From NCBI GenBank assembly GCA_045587385.1, contig JAZNCE010000057.1, positions 16,076-80,075 of the forward strand: 64,000 bases of DNA, written 5' to 3'. Within the stretch, counting starts at the first letter, position 1; the number at the start of each line of letters is the position of its first letter. The notes below the pieces were generated by a model. The model searched no databases. It saw only the letters and a program-made list of their open reading frames with translations, and was not told the DNA's origin. The stretch is from SVQP01 sp045587385 (GTDB taxonomy: Bacteria; Bacillota; Clostridia; Oscillospirales; CAG-272). Shown in pieces: positions 50,099 through 58,895 of the stretch. A program made the translations under genes and the position numbers.

Positions 50099-53000
50099 TT
50101 ATTCGGTTCTGAGTGCTTCTACAGGATCCTTCTTGGATGCAAGCCAAGCAGGGAACAAACCTGCTATCAGCGTCAGTGCCATACTGATGGCAACGAGTCC
50201 GACGCCGCCCCACCAAGGCAGCACGGCATTGATACCGGGCATATCTGCAAGAGCCTGCACGATCCAGCTGATCGGGAAGTTGAGCAGAATGGTGACCGTG
50301 ATACCGATCATACCTGCAATAAAGCCCACGATCGCGGTTTCTGCGTTAAATACCTTGGAGATATCGCCCTTGGATGCGCCGATCGAGCGCAGAATACCGA
50401 TCTCCTTGGTACGCTCAAGTACCGAGATATAGGTGATGATACCGATCATGATCGAGGAAACTACCAGCGAGATGGAAACGAATGCGATCAGTACGTAGGA
50501 GATAACGTCAATGATAATGGTGATCGAGGACATCATAAGCCCAATCAGGTCGGTGTAGTGGATCGCATCCTCTTCGCGACCGTCATCCTCGCAATCCTTG
50601 TTATACTGATCGATCATAGCGGCAATATAGTCTTTGGATGCAAAGTCCTTGGAGTAAATGCTGATCGATGCGGGCTTTTCATCCAGATACCAGCCGAACA
50701 TGCTCATAACCTTATCGGTGCTGTTGGGGGAGAGCTGATTGGGCATGTATTCATCGTACAAAATTGCCTTTTGCTGGTCGCTGTAATCGTCGTAGCTCTT
50801 TTTGAATGCTTCCACCAGCTGCTCGTCTGTATAGCGGTCGCGAATGTCGCCGCTGCTTGCACTACCGCCCTTGATCTTGGTTACGGTCGAGGTCAGCTCG
50901 TCTTCGGTCAGGCTTTGCAGGTATCCGCGCAGCGATTTTTCGTTCTCGGTAGCGGAGCCGCCCGACTTTTCCATTGTAGCCTTAAGCTCTGCGGCGCTCA
51001 TGCCTTCCAGCATGCCTGCGATCATGTCGTTGTAGCTGCTGCCCAATGCCAGTTTGGTCATACCGATGATGATCGATTTGTAGACGTCGGGATTGGTATC
51101 CACCATGGAGTCCATATTTTGCATGATGAAGTTGATCTTGTCATCCTTGCTCATCTGCGCAATTTCGGAATCCTGCTCGGGCTTTTGCTCTGCAGCCTTG
51201 ATATAATCCACCATGATCTGAATCATGACCTCGTCATTACTCTTGATGAAGTCGTCAAACAGATCAGCCTTATCCTTTGCGGAAAGACCGAGGTACTGAC
51301 CCTTGTCAAATTCTTTGCCGGTCGTGATATCGTAGTCGGGCAGTTTTTCCTGCGCGCGTACGACGTCGCTGTCACGAATGATCTCCTGCATATAGGTCTG
51401 CAGAGAGGTATTATATGCGATGGGGGAGGAAATGGAGGCGGCCATTGCATCCTTGGAGGGGCGAATGACACCCGAAATGGTGATCTCTACGCCGTTTTGC
51501 TTGATGAACTTTTCCGCATCGTAGTCAGGATCGTTACGCACGTCCTTCCAGATGTGGTGCACCTTGCCGTCAACGGTGAAGGTCTCCTCGGATTCGTAGT
51601 AGTATGCGCTATCGGGAACGGCCAAGAAGGTCATGCCGATAAAATCGTCTACGTCCATGGGATCGGTTTCGGGAATCTTAAAATCGGGATCGGTAAAGAG
51701 CTTGATCAGCATATCGGGGATCTCGGTCTGATCCTTGATGCCCAGCATATACAGCACCATGTTACTGACAGCGTTGTTCTTATCCAGCACCAGCATGATC
51801 TCAGTGGGCTCGTCTGCCCATTCGCTGTCCTTGCCAACCAGCTCGTACTGCGTCTGTATCAGCTCCTTGTTGTCGATCATCTGCTCAAAGGTGTTAAAGC
51901 CGCCGCCCATGCTGCCAAGCGCGCCCATCATGCCGGAGAGATCCGAGAAGGCAGGGCCCATGTTCTCAAAAATGGTGGTGGGGTTGACCTGCGTTTTGCC
52001 GTCCTCGGAGTAGACCTTGATCGTGTAATTGTAGGTGTAGCGGATATCCAGCACGTAGTCTTTCAGTTCTTCTGCATGCTCATCCAAAAATTCCTTGAAT
52101 GCGGGCAGGTTGTTTTCTACGCGAGAGGAGGTAGCGGACATCATGTGCGCAAGCGAATCGTCCACGTAAATGGTATGATCGTCAGGCTCACGTCCTTCAA
52201 TGTTTTCCTGCGTTTGCTGCATTGCACCCATGAGCGCTGCATAGTCCTGCTCGGTCTTATAGATGGTGATAGGATAGGTAGAAAGCGTATCCTCCTGCAC
52301 GTGGTCAATAAAGAGATTGATACCCGTGGAGAGCGAGAGGATGAGCGCAATACCGATGATACCGATACTGCCCGCAAAGGAGGTCAGGAAGGTACGCGCC
52401 TTCTTGGTCATCAGGTTGTTGAGCGAGAGCGCGAAAGCAGTCTTGGTAGACATTTTCGCCTTGCCCTTGGTGACCTTGGGGGGAGCGACACGTGCTGCGT
52501 TTACCTCGTTTTCATCGGGCTCATAAGGATCGGAGTCACCGATTACGTGACCGTCGCGCAGATTGACGATACGCGTGGAATACTGCTCGGCAAGCTCGGG
52601 GTTGTGCGTAACCATAATGACCAGCTTATCCTTGGAGATCTCCTTGAGCAGCTCCATGATCTGCACGCTGGTCACGGTGTCAAGTGCACCGGTGGGTTCG
52701 TCTGCAAGCAGAATATCGGGGTCGTTGACAAGTGCTCTTGCAATAGATACGCGCTGCATCTGACCGCCCGACATCTGCGAGGGACGCTTGTGCAGCTGAT
52801 CGCCAAGTCCCACCTTTTCCAAAGCTTCCTTGGCTCTGCGTCTGCGCTCCGCCTTGGGCACGCCCGAAACGGTCAGCGCAAGCTCTACGTTGGAAAGCAC
52901 GCTCTGGTGAGGAATGAGGTTATAGCTTTGGAACACGAAGCCGATCGAGTGATTTCTGTAGGTGTCCCAATCGCGATCCTTATACATGGTGGTGGACTTG

Positions 53001-53197
53001 CCGTTGATGAGCAAATCGCCCGAGGTATAGCGGTCAAGACCGCCGATGATGTTAAGCGTGGTCGTCTTACCGCAGCCCGAAGGACCAAGGATAGACACGA
53101 ACTCGCTGTTGCGGAAATTCAGCGAAATACCGCCCAGCGCGTTGACCACGTTATCGCCAACCGTATAGGTTTTGACAATATTTTTGAGTTGAAGCAT
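50099..53197 (-). CDS. ABC transporter ATPase-permease fusion (MacB/FtsX type)
   Basis: A 1032-residue protein. Residues 1-235 are a LolD/MacB ATPase: Walker A GPSGCGKTT (about 38-46), signature MSGGQMQRV (about 143-151), Walker B ILLADEPTGALD (about 160-171). A helix near 285-310 starts the permease, followed by a very large extracytoplasmic domain (about 320-890) rich in helices and acidic residues, and three C-terminal helices (about 900-1020) with the FtsX motif ERTKEIGILRSIGASKGDI. Such fusions in Clostridia are thought to export peptides or lipids; the substrate is unknown. A single-gene unit with its own terminator. Confidence 0.9.
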   Translation of the reverse strand: MLQLKNIVKTYTVGDNVVNALGGISLNFRNSEFVSILGPSGCGKTTTLNIIGGLDRYTSGDLLINGKSTTMYKDRDWDTYRNHSIGFVFQSYNLIPHQSVLSNVELALTVSGVPKAERRRRAKEALEKVGLGDQLHKRPSQMSGGQMQRVSIARALVNDPDILLADEPTGALDTVTSVQIMELLKEISKDKLVIMVTHNPELAEQYSTRIVNLRDGHVIGDSDPYEPDENEVNAARVAPPKVTKGKAKMSTKTAFALSLNNLMTKKARTFLTSFAGSIGIIGIALILSLSTGINLFIDHVQEDTLSTYPITIYKTEQDYAALMGAMQQTQENIEGREPDDHTIYVDDSLAHMMSATSSRVENNLPAFKEFLDEHAEELKDYVLDIRYTYNYTIKVYSEDGKTQVNPTTIFENMGPAFSDLSGMMGALGSMGGGFNTFEQMIDNKELIQTQYELVGKDSEWADEPTEIMLVLDKNNAVSNMVLYMLGIKDQTEIPDMLIKLFTDPDFKIPETDPMDVDDFIGMTFLAVPDSAYYYESEETFTVDGKVHHIWKDVRNDPDYDAEKFIKQNGVEITISGVIRPSKDAMAASISSPIAYNTSLQTYMQEIIRDSDVVRAQEKLPDYDITTGKEFDKGQYLGLSAKDKADLFDDFIKSNDEVMIQIMVDYIKAAEQKPEQDSEIAQMSKDDKINFIMQNMDSMVDTNPDVYKSIIIGMTKLALGSSYNDMIAGMLEGMSAAELKATMEKSGGSATENEKSLRGYLQSLTEDELTSTVTKIKGGSASSGDIRDRYTDEQLVEAFKKSYDDYSDQQKAILYDEYMPNQLSPNSTDKVMSMFGWYLDEKPASISIYSKDFASKDYIAAMIDQYNKDCEDDGREEDAIHYTDLIGLMMSSITIIIDVISYVLIAFVSISLVVSSIMIGIITYISVLERTKEIGILRSIGASKGDISKVFNAETAIVGFIAGMIGITVTILLNFPISWIVQALADMPGINAVLPWWGGVGLVAISMALTLIAGLFPAWLASKKDPVEALRTE

Positions 53198-53311
53198 GAT
53201 ACGTAATCCTCGTTGACATAAAAATTCAAATTACATTATATAGTAGAAATGTGACGCTGTTGTGAATATGAATACCTGCTTTGATGAAAATTTGAAAAAA
53301 ATACTTGTACC

Positions 53312-53340
53312 TTGACAAATTGGGTGTGATTTGCTATACT
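53312..53340 (+). promoter_or_regulatory. Promoter of hydroxyacid dehydrogenase gene
   Basis: TTGACA (53312-53317), 17 bp, TATACT (53335-53340). Confidence 0.87.
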
Positions 53341-53368
53341 GTAGGAAAGAAAATTTAGGAGCATTTAC

Positions 53369-54319
53369 ATGAATATTACGGTTTTTGACCGTGCCAGCAT
53401 TGGCATGGATCTGGATTATAACGCGCTTTCGGCATACGGCAACGTGACCGTGTTTGACGCAAGCACGCCCGAAGAAGTCAAGGAGCGGCTTGCAGGCTGC
53501 GAGGTCGCGCTGATCAATAAGGTCAAGTTGACGGCAGAGGTGCTCAGCTGTGCAGATGCGCTTAGACTGATCTGCATTTTTGCCACGGGATATGATAATA
53601 TCGACGTGGCGTATTGCCGCGAGAAGGGCATTGCCGTTTGCAACGTGGTGGGGTATTCCACCGAGAGCGTGGCGCAGCTGACGGTTGCCATGGCACTGCA
53701 GCTTTGCTCGCACCTGCCTACTTATACGGCAGCAACCGCAAGCGGCTGGTATTCGCGTCAAACAAGTCCCAATCTGCTCCTTCCCGTGTATCACGAGCTG
53801 TGCGGCAAGACCTGGGGCATCGTGGGATACGGCAACATCGGCAAAAAGGTGGGCGAGATTGCAAAAGCCTTTGGCTGCAAAGTGCTTGCGTACAAGCGCA
53901 ATCCCGACAGTGACGAGTGTGTCGATCTGGAAACGCTGCTGCGCGAGTCGGATATCATCTCTCTGCATACACCGCTTAATCAGGAGAGCCGCGGCATGAT
54001 CGGCGCAGAGCAGATCGCCATGATGGACAAAAAGCCCATTGTTATCAACGTGGCGCGCGGCGCGGTGTGGGATGAAGCCCTGGTTGCCTCTGCCGTGACC
54101 GACGGCAGGATTTCGGGTTTGGGCTGTGACGTGTTCAGCACAGAACCGTTTCCCACAGAACACCCGTTTTTTGCCATCAAGGACGCCCCCAACGTCTGTC
54201 TGACTCCCCACATGGCGTGGGCGTCCGCAGAGGCGCGTGCCCGCTGCCTTGACGAGATTTGCATGAATATTGATGCTTTCCAAAAGGGGGAGACGCGCAA
54301 CCGCGTGGACTTGAAGTAA
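53369..54319 (+). CDS. D-2-hydroxyacid dehydrogenase
   Basis: NAD-dependent enzyme of the glycerate/hydroxypyruvate reductase group; 316 residues, cytosolic. NAD motif VGYGNIGKKVG (about 151-161), catalytic Arg in NVARGAVWDE (about 231), Glu in DVFSTEPFP (about 260) and His in TPHMAWAS (about 284), all in the usual places. NVVGYSTESVAQ marks the hydroxypyruvate-type branch. TAGGAG precedes the ATG. Monocistronic. Confidence 0.92.
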   Translation: MNITVFDRASIGMDLDYNALSAYGNVTVFDASTPEEVKERLAGCEVALINKVKLTAEVLSCADALRLICIFATGYDNIDVAYCREKGIAVCNVVGYSTESVAQLTVAMALQLCSHLPTYTAATASGWYSRQTSPNLLLPVYHELCGKTWGIVGYGNIGKKVGEIAKAFGCKVLAYKRNPDSDECVDLETLLRESDIISLHTPLNQESRGMIGAEQIAMMDKKPIVINVARGAVWDEALVASAVTDGRISGLGCDVFSTEPFPTEHPFFAIKDAPNVCLTPHMAWASAEARARCLDEICMNIDAFQKGETRNRVDLK

Positions 54320-54321
54320 AA

Positions 54322-54351
54322 AGATCGCCCGACCTCGGTAGAGGTCGGGCG
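54322..54351 (-). terminator. Hairpin terminator between converging genes
   Basis: CGCCCGACCTC, GGTA, GAGGTCGGGCG (54326-54351). The T run (GATCTTTTTAC) is on the minus side, so it mainly terminates the lipoprotein gene. Confidence 0.82.
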
Positions 54352-54383
54352 TGTTCATTGTACGGTATTGCCCATATGCAACG

Positions 54384-55100
54384 CTACTGCGCTTGGAACT
54401 GTAATCCGTAGCTCATCGCATACCGTTCGGCATACGACCCTGCAGTGCCGCAAATGACCATGGACTTGGGGCAGCCGTCAAAGGCGGCGTAGCCGATGGT
54501 GCTGACCGCGTCACCCAGCGTGACTTTTTGCAGAGAGCCGCAGCCGTAAAATGCAAACCACCCGATGCTTGTCACGCTGGCAGGCAGCGTCACGCTCGTC
54601 ACATTTGTGTTCTTGAAGAGACTGTCGCCAAGGGCGGTGATCGCGTAACCGTCTGTCTCGGCAGGAATGATCACGTCGGTTTCCGTACCCGTGTAGGATG
54701 TCAGCGTTGCCGTGCCGTTCTTGATCTCGTATGTAAACGCGGCAGCGGGGGGCTCGGGCTCGGGACTCTCGGTGGACTGCTCGGGCTTTGCCATCACGTC
54801 GCTGTCAAGCGCGTCAAGCTGCGCTTCCAGTTGCGCAATGGTCTGCTTGTAGGCAAAGGTGTCCACGTAATGTTGCTGCTTGAGCACGAGAATCTCGTTT
54901 TGCAGGTCGTTTACCATTTTTTCGTAGTAGGCAAGCTGCTCGCGGTAAACGTCGTCGTGCACGCTTTGGTTGGTCTGCGGCACCTCGGTGCTTTGCTCGT
55001 TTTGCGCCCCGCTGTTGGGTTGCTGATCCCCGCATGCCGCGCAAAAGCCGAAGAGCAGCAGGCAGGCAAGCGCAAAGGGAAGAACTTTGATGTATCTCAT
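54384..55100 (-). CDS. Lipoprotein with coiled coil and BspA-type leucine-rich repeats
   Basis: A 238-residue surface lipoprotein. Signal ending in FGFCAAC-GD; a coiled coil (about 48-100, YYEKMVNDLQNEILVLKQQH...); a Pro/Glu linker; then LRR_5 repeats (about 150-230) with ITALGDSLFKNTNVTSVTLP and VTSIGWFAFYGCGSLQKVTL. BspA-like repeats usually mediate adhesion or carbohydrate-domain scaffolding. AAGGAGAG precedes the ATG. Monocistronic. Confidence 0.82.
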   Translation of the reverse strand: MRYIKVLPFALACLLLFGFCAACGDQQPNSGAQNEQSTEVPQTNQSVHDDVYREQLAYYEKMVNDLQNEILVLKQQHYVDTFAYKQTIAQLEAQLDALDSDVMAKPEQSTESPEPEPPAAAFTYEIKNGTATLTSYTGTETDVIIPAETDGYAITALGDSLFKNTNVTSVTLPASVTSIGWFAFYGCGSLQKVTLGDAVSTIGYAAFDGCPKSMVICGTAGSYAERYAMSYGLQFQAQ

Positions 55101-55243
55101 GTTGTACTCTCCTTTCTTTTTCTGAGATACTCATATCATACCGCAAGCGCGGTGGAAAAAAGCGCGAGGCGTGTCGGGCGTGTTATGAAATTTTGGTAAA
55201 TGCGCAAGAGATAAATCCAATTGTGAAAAATTCGTAAAAACAC

Positions 55244-55272
55244 TTGCATTTTTCGCGCAGTTATGTTATAAT
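55244..55272 (+). promoter_or_regulatory. SRP RNA promoter
   Basis: TTGCAT (55244-55249), 17 bp, TATAAT (55267-55272); transcription should begin near 55279. Confidence 0.85.
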
Positions 55273-55299
55273 GTCAAAGTTACAGCATCATGCTGTGAA

Positions 55300-55580
55300 A
55301 TAAGGCCATACCAGCCGGGGAATTAGCGGAGCCCTGTACCTGAAATCCGCTACAGCAGGGGTGGATCCCTCCTTTGAGGATCGAACCTTTACGAATACAA
55401 GAGTCGTATCTGCTGTGTTGAGAAACGGGTCTTACGCAATCGAGGGCTGTGAACCATGTCAGGTGGGGGACCAAGCAGCATTAAGCGGTTACCTTGGTGT
55501 GCCGTGAGGTTGCCTGTTTTGAGCAGGAGGTACGAAGATCGCGTAGGGGCGACATTCGATTTTGAGGTGTATGGTCTTGT
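55300..55580 (+). ncRNA. scr: Signal recognition particle RNA, large (Alu-containing) bacterial type
   Basis: RNA core of the SRP, binding Ffh and guiding membrane-protein ribosomes. The helix-8 core GTCAGG-TGG-GGGA-CCA-AGCAGC (about 55459-55480) has the conserved asymmetric loop and a GNRA tetraloop. AAGGCCATAC (about 55302) pairs with GTGTATGGTCTT (about 55567-55578), closing a long rod of the Gram-positive type with an Alu domain (GCCGGGGAATTAGCGG). Position directly before dnaX is the same as in Bacillus subtilis (scr-dnaX-ebfC-recR). Exact ends are approximate. Confidence 0.9.
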
Positions 55581-55606
55581 TTTGCAGCAAGGTGCTGTAT
55601 TTTTAT
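55580..55606 (+). terminator. Weak terminator after SRP RNA
   Basis: GCAGCA-AGG-TGCTGT then ATTTTTAT, just before the dnaX ribosome site; read-through into dnaX is plausible. Confidence 0.6.
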
Positions 55607-55618
55607 AGGGGGTAAGTT

Positions 55619-57277
55619 ATGCATCAGGCTTTGTACAGAAAATGGCGTCCGCAACGGTTTGAGGACGTATGCGGTCAGGAGCACGTGACGTCGATACTGC
55701 AGTATCAGATCAAAACGGGCGGCCTTTCGCATGCGTATTTGTTCTGCGGTTCACGCGGTACGGGTAAAACCACCTGCGCAAAGATCCTTGCAAAGGCAGT
55801 CAACTGCGAAAATCCGCAGAACGGCTCGCCTTGCCTTGTATGTGACGCTTGCCGCTCGATCGAAGCGGGAAGTGCGACAGACGTGCTTGAAATGGACGCA
55901 GCCTCCAACAACGGCGTAGACAACATCCGCGACATCCGCGATGAGGTAGTTTACCCGCCCAACGCGCTTAAAAAGCGCGTATACATCATCGACGAGGTGC
56001 ACATGCTTTCGGCAAGTGCATTCAACGCGCTGCTCAAAACGCTGGAAGAGCCGCCCGAATACGTCGTGTTCATTTTGGCAACCACCGAGCTGCAAAAGCT
56101 GCCCGCAACCATCATTTCCCGTTGCCAACGCTATGATTTCCGCAGAATTGCCACGCCCGTGCTTGCTGACCGCCTTTGCTATATTGCGGCAGAGGAGGGC
56201 ATCTCGCTTGACCGCGAGGCGGCTGTGCTGCTGGGCAGAATGGCGCAGGGCGGTATGCGTGATGCCATCAGCCTACTTGAGCTTTGCGCGGGTACGGGGG
56301 CACATATCAGCGTGCAGACCGTCAATGAAACCGCAGGCTCGACCGGCAGAGACAGCATGATGGAAACGGTACGTGCCATTGCGGCGCGGGATTACGATAA
56401 GCTGTTTTCCATGATCGACGCGGTGGTGCAATCCTCCAAGGATATTGCGATCTTCTGGCAGGATCTGATAGGGCTTTACCGCGAAATGCTGGTATTGCGC
56501 ACCGCAAAGGACGCGGCTGCGTATCTGGACTTGACCGACAGCGAGCTTGCCGCCATGCAAGAGGTGGCAAAGCCCTTCAAGTCCTCCACGCTGCTGTATC
56601 ATTGCACGCTGCTGGAGCAGGCGCTCCTTTCTATGCAAAGAGCCAATGCCATCAAGCGCATCGTGGCAGAAAGTACACTCGTGCGCATGTGCGATCCCGA
56701 GCTGCAGACCTCGCCCGAGGCTCTGCTTGCGCGCATTGCCGCACTGGAAGAAAAAATTACGTTCGGGCAGGTTGCCATGGCACCTACCCCTGCACCCCAA
56801 GCTGTAGGGGCGATCAGTGATCGACCGTCCGTAGAGCCGAAAAGCGAATCGCCCGCACCCACCGCTTCACCCGCACAATCCATGCCCGTAGGGTCGATTC
56901 ATGAATCGACCGCAGCCCCCCGCATCCCAAAGCTCAAAAAGTCCGAGCCCACGGGGGAAAAACGCACGTTGCGTCCCTTGCGCGTATGGGCACAGGTGCT
57001 TGATAAGATGACCAAAGCCAACCCCTTGGCGGCAGGTTTTTACTATGCGGCAAAGGCGTATTCGGATGAAGGCGGCAACGTGGTACTCAAATTCGCATCG
57101 GATTTTGATATTCAAATGGCGCAGAGCTATAACGCCGTGCCCACGCTTTGCAGCATTTTGTCCGGTCTTTTGAATGCAAACGTCACGCAAAAGCAGGTGC
57201 TTTTTGAGTGCGAAGGGCAGAGCGGCGCACAGAATTCGATCATCGACGAGATACTGGAAAACGCACAAGATAATTGA
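55619..57277 (+). CDS. dnaX: DNA polymerase III gamma/tau subunit
   Basis: Clamp-loader ATPase. RKWRPQRFEDVCGQEH start, Walker A GSRGTGKTT (44-52), a Zn module with C-x8-C-x2-C-x2-C (from about 63), DEVHMLS (Walker B and sensor), TTELQKLPATIISRCQ (SRC motif). The AAA+ region ends near 230, the collar near 365. Residues 380-440 form a Pro/Ser/Ala-rich linker that contains two in-frame copies of a REP-like repeat (V396-P403 and V424 onward). The C-terminal domain (about 445-552) is short. GGGGG lies 9 bases before the ATG. Followed by ebfC after 24 bases. Confidence 0.95.
   Translation: MHQALYRKWRPQRFEDVCGQEHVTSILQYQIKTGGLSHAYLFCGSRGTGKTTCAKILAKAVNCENPQNGSPCLVCDACRSIEAGSATDVLEMDAASNNGVDNIRDIRDEVVYPPNALKKRVYIIDEVHMLSASAFNALLKTLEEPPEYVVFILATTELQKLPATIISRCQRYDFRRIATPVLADRLCYIAAEEGISLDREAAVLLGRMAQGGMRDAISLLELCAGTGAHISVQTVNETAGSTGRDSMMETVRAIAARDYDKLFSMIDAVVQSSKDIAIFWQDLIGLYREMLVLRTAKDAAAYLDLTDSELAAMQEVAKPFKSSTLLYHCTLLEQALLSMQRANAIKRIVAESTLVRMCDPELQTSPEALLARIAALEEKITFGQVAMAPTPAPQAVGAISDRPSVEPKSESPAPTASPAQSMPVGSIHESTAAPRIPKLKKSEPTGEKRTLRPLRVWAQVLDKMTKANPLAAGFYYAAKAYSDEGGNVVLKFASDFDIQMAQSYNAVPTLCSILSGLLNANVTQKQVLFECEGQSGAQNSIIDEILENAQDN
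56804..56912. repeat. Two REP-like units inside dnaX
   Basis: GTAGGGGCGATCAGTGATCG (56804-56823, then ACC) and GTAGGGTCGATTCATGAATC (56888-56907, then GACC). They are 84 bp (28 codons) apart, in the same orientation and reading phase, decoding as VGAISDRP and VGSIHEST. The first is the intergenic unit of 26265-26357 with one changed base; the second has a different but still palindromic core. Confidence 0.85.
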
Positions 57278-57301
57278 AAATAAAATTTAAGGAGATATAT
57301 C

Positions 57302-57649
57302 ATGAGAGCAAACATTCCCAAGGGTATGGGCGGCGGACCGCAGAACATGCAGTCCATGATCCGCCAGGCACAGAAAATGCAGGAGGATATGGCGGCAAAG
57401 CAGGAAGAGCTGGACGCACGCGAGTATGAGATCAATGCGGGCGGCGGCGTTGTAACCGTCAAGATCAACGGCAAGAAGGAGATCTTGTCTATTGATCTCG
57501 ATCCCGAAATCGTCGATCCCGATGACGTAGAGACACTGACCGACCTGCTCGTCGCAGGCGTCAACGAGGCGATCAAGCGCGTAGAGACCACCAACGCAGC
57601 AGAGATGGAAAAGATCACCGGCAGCATGGGTCTGCCCGGCATGTTCTGA
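57302..57649 (+). CDS. YbaB/EbfC nucleoid-associated protein
   Basis: A 115-residue DNA-binding dimer. GGPQNMQSMIRQAQKMQEDM is the family's N-terminal helix; VKINGKKEILSIDLDPEIVDPDDVE the central sheet. It sits in the usual place between dnaX and recR. AAGGAGATATATC precedes the ATG; recR follows one base after the stop. Confidence 0.95.
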   Translation: MRANIPKGMGGGPQNMQSMIRQAQKMQEDMAAKQEELDAREYEINAGGGVVTVKINGKKEILSIDLDPEIVDPDDVETLTDLLVAGVNEAIKRVETTNAAEMEKITGSMGLPGMF

Positions 57650-57650
57650 T

Positions 57651-58250
57651 ATGGCAGAATACATGGTAGCGCTGCGCAAGTTAGAGGAGCAGTTTGCACG
57701 CCTGGAGGGCGTGGGACGCAAATCGGCTACGCGCATGGCGTTTGCGGTGCTGGAAATGGAGGATGCAGAGGCAGAGGAGTTTGCAAAAGCCATCATTGAG
57801 GCAAAGCAGTCTATCCATCTTTGCCCGGTCTGTCAGAATCTGACTGATAGGGAACTGTGTCCCATCTGCTCCGATTTGTACCGCGACCAAAGCATCGTTT
57901 GCGTGGTGACCGACGTCAAGGCGGTCATGGCAATGGAGAAGGTCAAGGACTTCCGCGGCACGTACCACGTGCTGCACGGCGTCATTTCTCCCATGAACCG
58001 CGTCACGCCCGAGCAGCTCAAGATCAAGGAGCTGTTGGCGCGCCTGGAGGACGACACGGTTAAGGAGATCATCCTTGCCACCAACGCGGACATTGAGGGC
58101 AACGCAACGGCAATGTATCTTGCGCACCTGATCAAGCCGCTTGGCATCAAGGTGACAAGACTTGCTTACGGTATTCCCGTGGGCGCAGACCTCAACTATG
58201 CCGATGAGTATACGCTCATGCAGGCTTTAGAGGGAAGAAGAGATATGTAA
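57651..58250 (+). CDS. recR: Recombination mediator RecR
   Basis: Works with RecF/RecO to load RecA at gaps. Helix-hairpin-helix (11-35, LEGVGRKSATRMAF), zinc finger C58-x2-C61-x8-C70-x2-C73, TOPRIM domain (about 80-170) with VVTDVKAVMAME and ATNADIEGNATAMY, and a C-terminal Walker-B-like end. Length 199 is standard. Last gene of the dnaX run, followed by a strong terminator. Confidence 0.96.
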   Translation: MAEYMVALRKLEEQFARLEGVGRKSATRMAFAVLEMEDAEAEEFAKAIIEAKQSIHLCPVCQNLTDRELCPICSDLYRDQSIVCVVTDVKAVMAMEKVKDFRGTYHVLHGVISPMNRVTPEQLKIKELLARLEDDTVKEIILATNADIEGNATAMYLAHLIKPLGIKVTRLAYGIPVGADLNYADEYTLMQALEGRRDM

Positions 58251-58276
58251 AAAAGGGCGCGATGCGCCCTTTTTTG
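58248..58276 (+). terminator. recR terminator
   Basis: AAAAAAGGGCGC, GAT, GCGCCCTTTTTT. Confidence 0.92.
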
Positions 58277-58309
58277 TGAAATTTACGCATAGAGCAAATT
58301 TCACCGATG

Positions 58310-58338
58310 AAAAAAGGAGCGCGACGCGCTCCTTTTTT
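58310..58338 (-). terminator. Terminator of ylxM-ffh-rpsP-khpA operon
   Basis: AAAAAAGGAGCGC, GAC, GCGCTCCTTTTTT, two bases beyond the khpA stop. Confidence 0.9.
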
Positions 58339-58340
58339 CA

Positions 58341-58577
58341 TCATCTGATGTCTACGTTGACTCTCTTGTCAATGCCCGCGGATGCAGCCTTGATCACGGT
58401 GCGGATCGCCTTTGCAATGCGACCCTGTCTGCCGATGACCATGCCCATATCGTCGGGGTGTACACTCAAGGTCAGGGTAATGGTTGTCTCAGTTTCCTCG
58501 CTGACGACGTTTACGTCATCGGGGTGGTCCACGATGGCGGCTGCAATGTCACGCAAGGTGGTCTTCAAATCCGTCAT
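58341..58577 (-). CDS. khpA: KH-domain RNA-binding protein KhpA
   Basis: Small RNA chaperone-like protein (YlqC/KhpA), 78 residues, a single type II KH domain with GMVIGRQGRIAKAI (about 44-57) as the GxxG loop. In Firmicutes it partners KhpB/Jag and lies between rpsP and rimM. Here the operon ends after it: rimM, trmD and rplS are not present. GCGAGG precedes the ATG. Confidence 0.93.
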   Translation of the reverse strand: MTDLKTTLRDIAAAIVDHPDDVNVVSEETETTITLTLSVHPDDMGMVIGRQGRIAKAIRTVIKAASAGIDKRVNVDIR

Positions 58578-58596
58578 GCTTAACCTCGCCCCTGAA

Positions 58597-58839
58597 TTAC
58601 TCGGTGATACCGGTCTTCTTGAGCAGAACCTTTACGGTTTCGGTGGGCTGTGCGCCGTTAGCGATCCACTTCTGAGCCTTCTCAGCGTCGATCTTGATCT
58701 CCTCGGGAGCGGTCATGGGGTTGTAGTAACCGATCTCTTCGATGAAGCGGCCATCTCTGGGGCTGCGGCTATCGGAAACAACTACGCGGTAGAAGGGAGC
58801 CTTCTTTGCGCCCATTCTTCTCAGTCTGATCTTTACCAT
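58597..58839 (-). CDS. rpsP: 30S ribosomal protein S16
   Basis: 80 residues, MVKIRLRRMGAKKAPFYRVVV start and EIGYYNP are diagnostic. GGAGG at 8 bases sets the ATG at 58839. Second-last gene of the SRP operon, in the normal ffh-rpsP order. Confidence 0.97.
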   Translation of the reverse strand: MVKIRLRRMGAKKAPFYRVVVSDSRSPRDGRFIEEIGYYNPMTAPEEIKIDAEKAQKWIANGAQPTETVKVLLKKTGITE

Positions 58840-58895
58840 GGTAAAATCCTCCAAAAATTAAATATATATTTTTTATTTTATGAATTCCGATTGAT

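Noticed and set aside
50093..53206. A 1037-codon open frame opposite the ABC fusion gene
   Set aside because: Its protein is His- and Val-rich without domains and mirrors the codons of the real gene; the opposite strand has full ABC motifs, a ribosome site and a terminator.
55541..55560. GTAGGGGCGAC in the SRP RNA as a REP-like unit
   Set aside because: Only 11 bases match and no palindrome follows; it lies in a strand of the SRP helix, so chance or RNA structure explains it.
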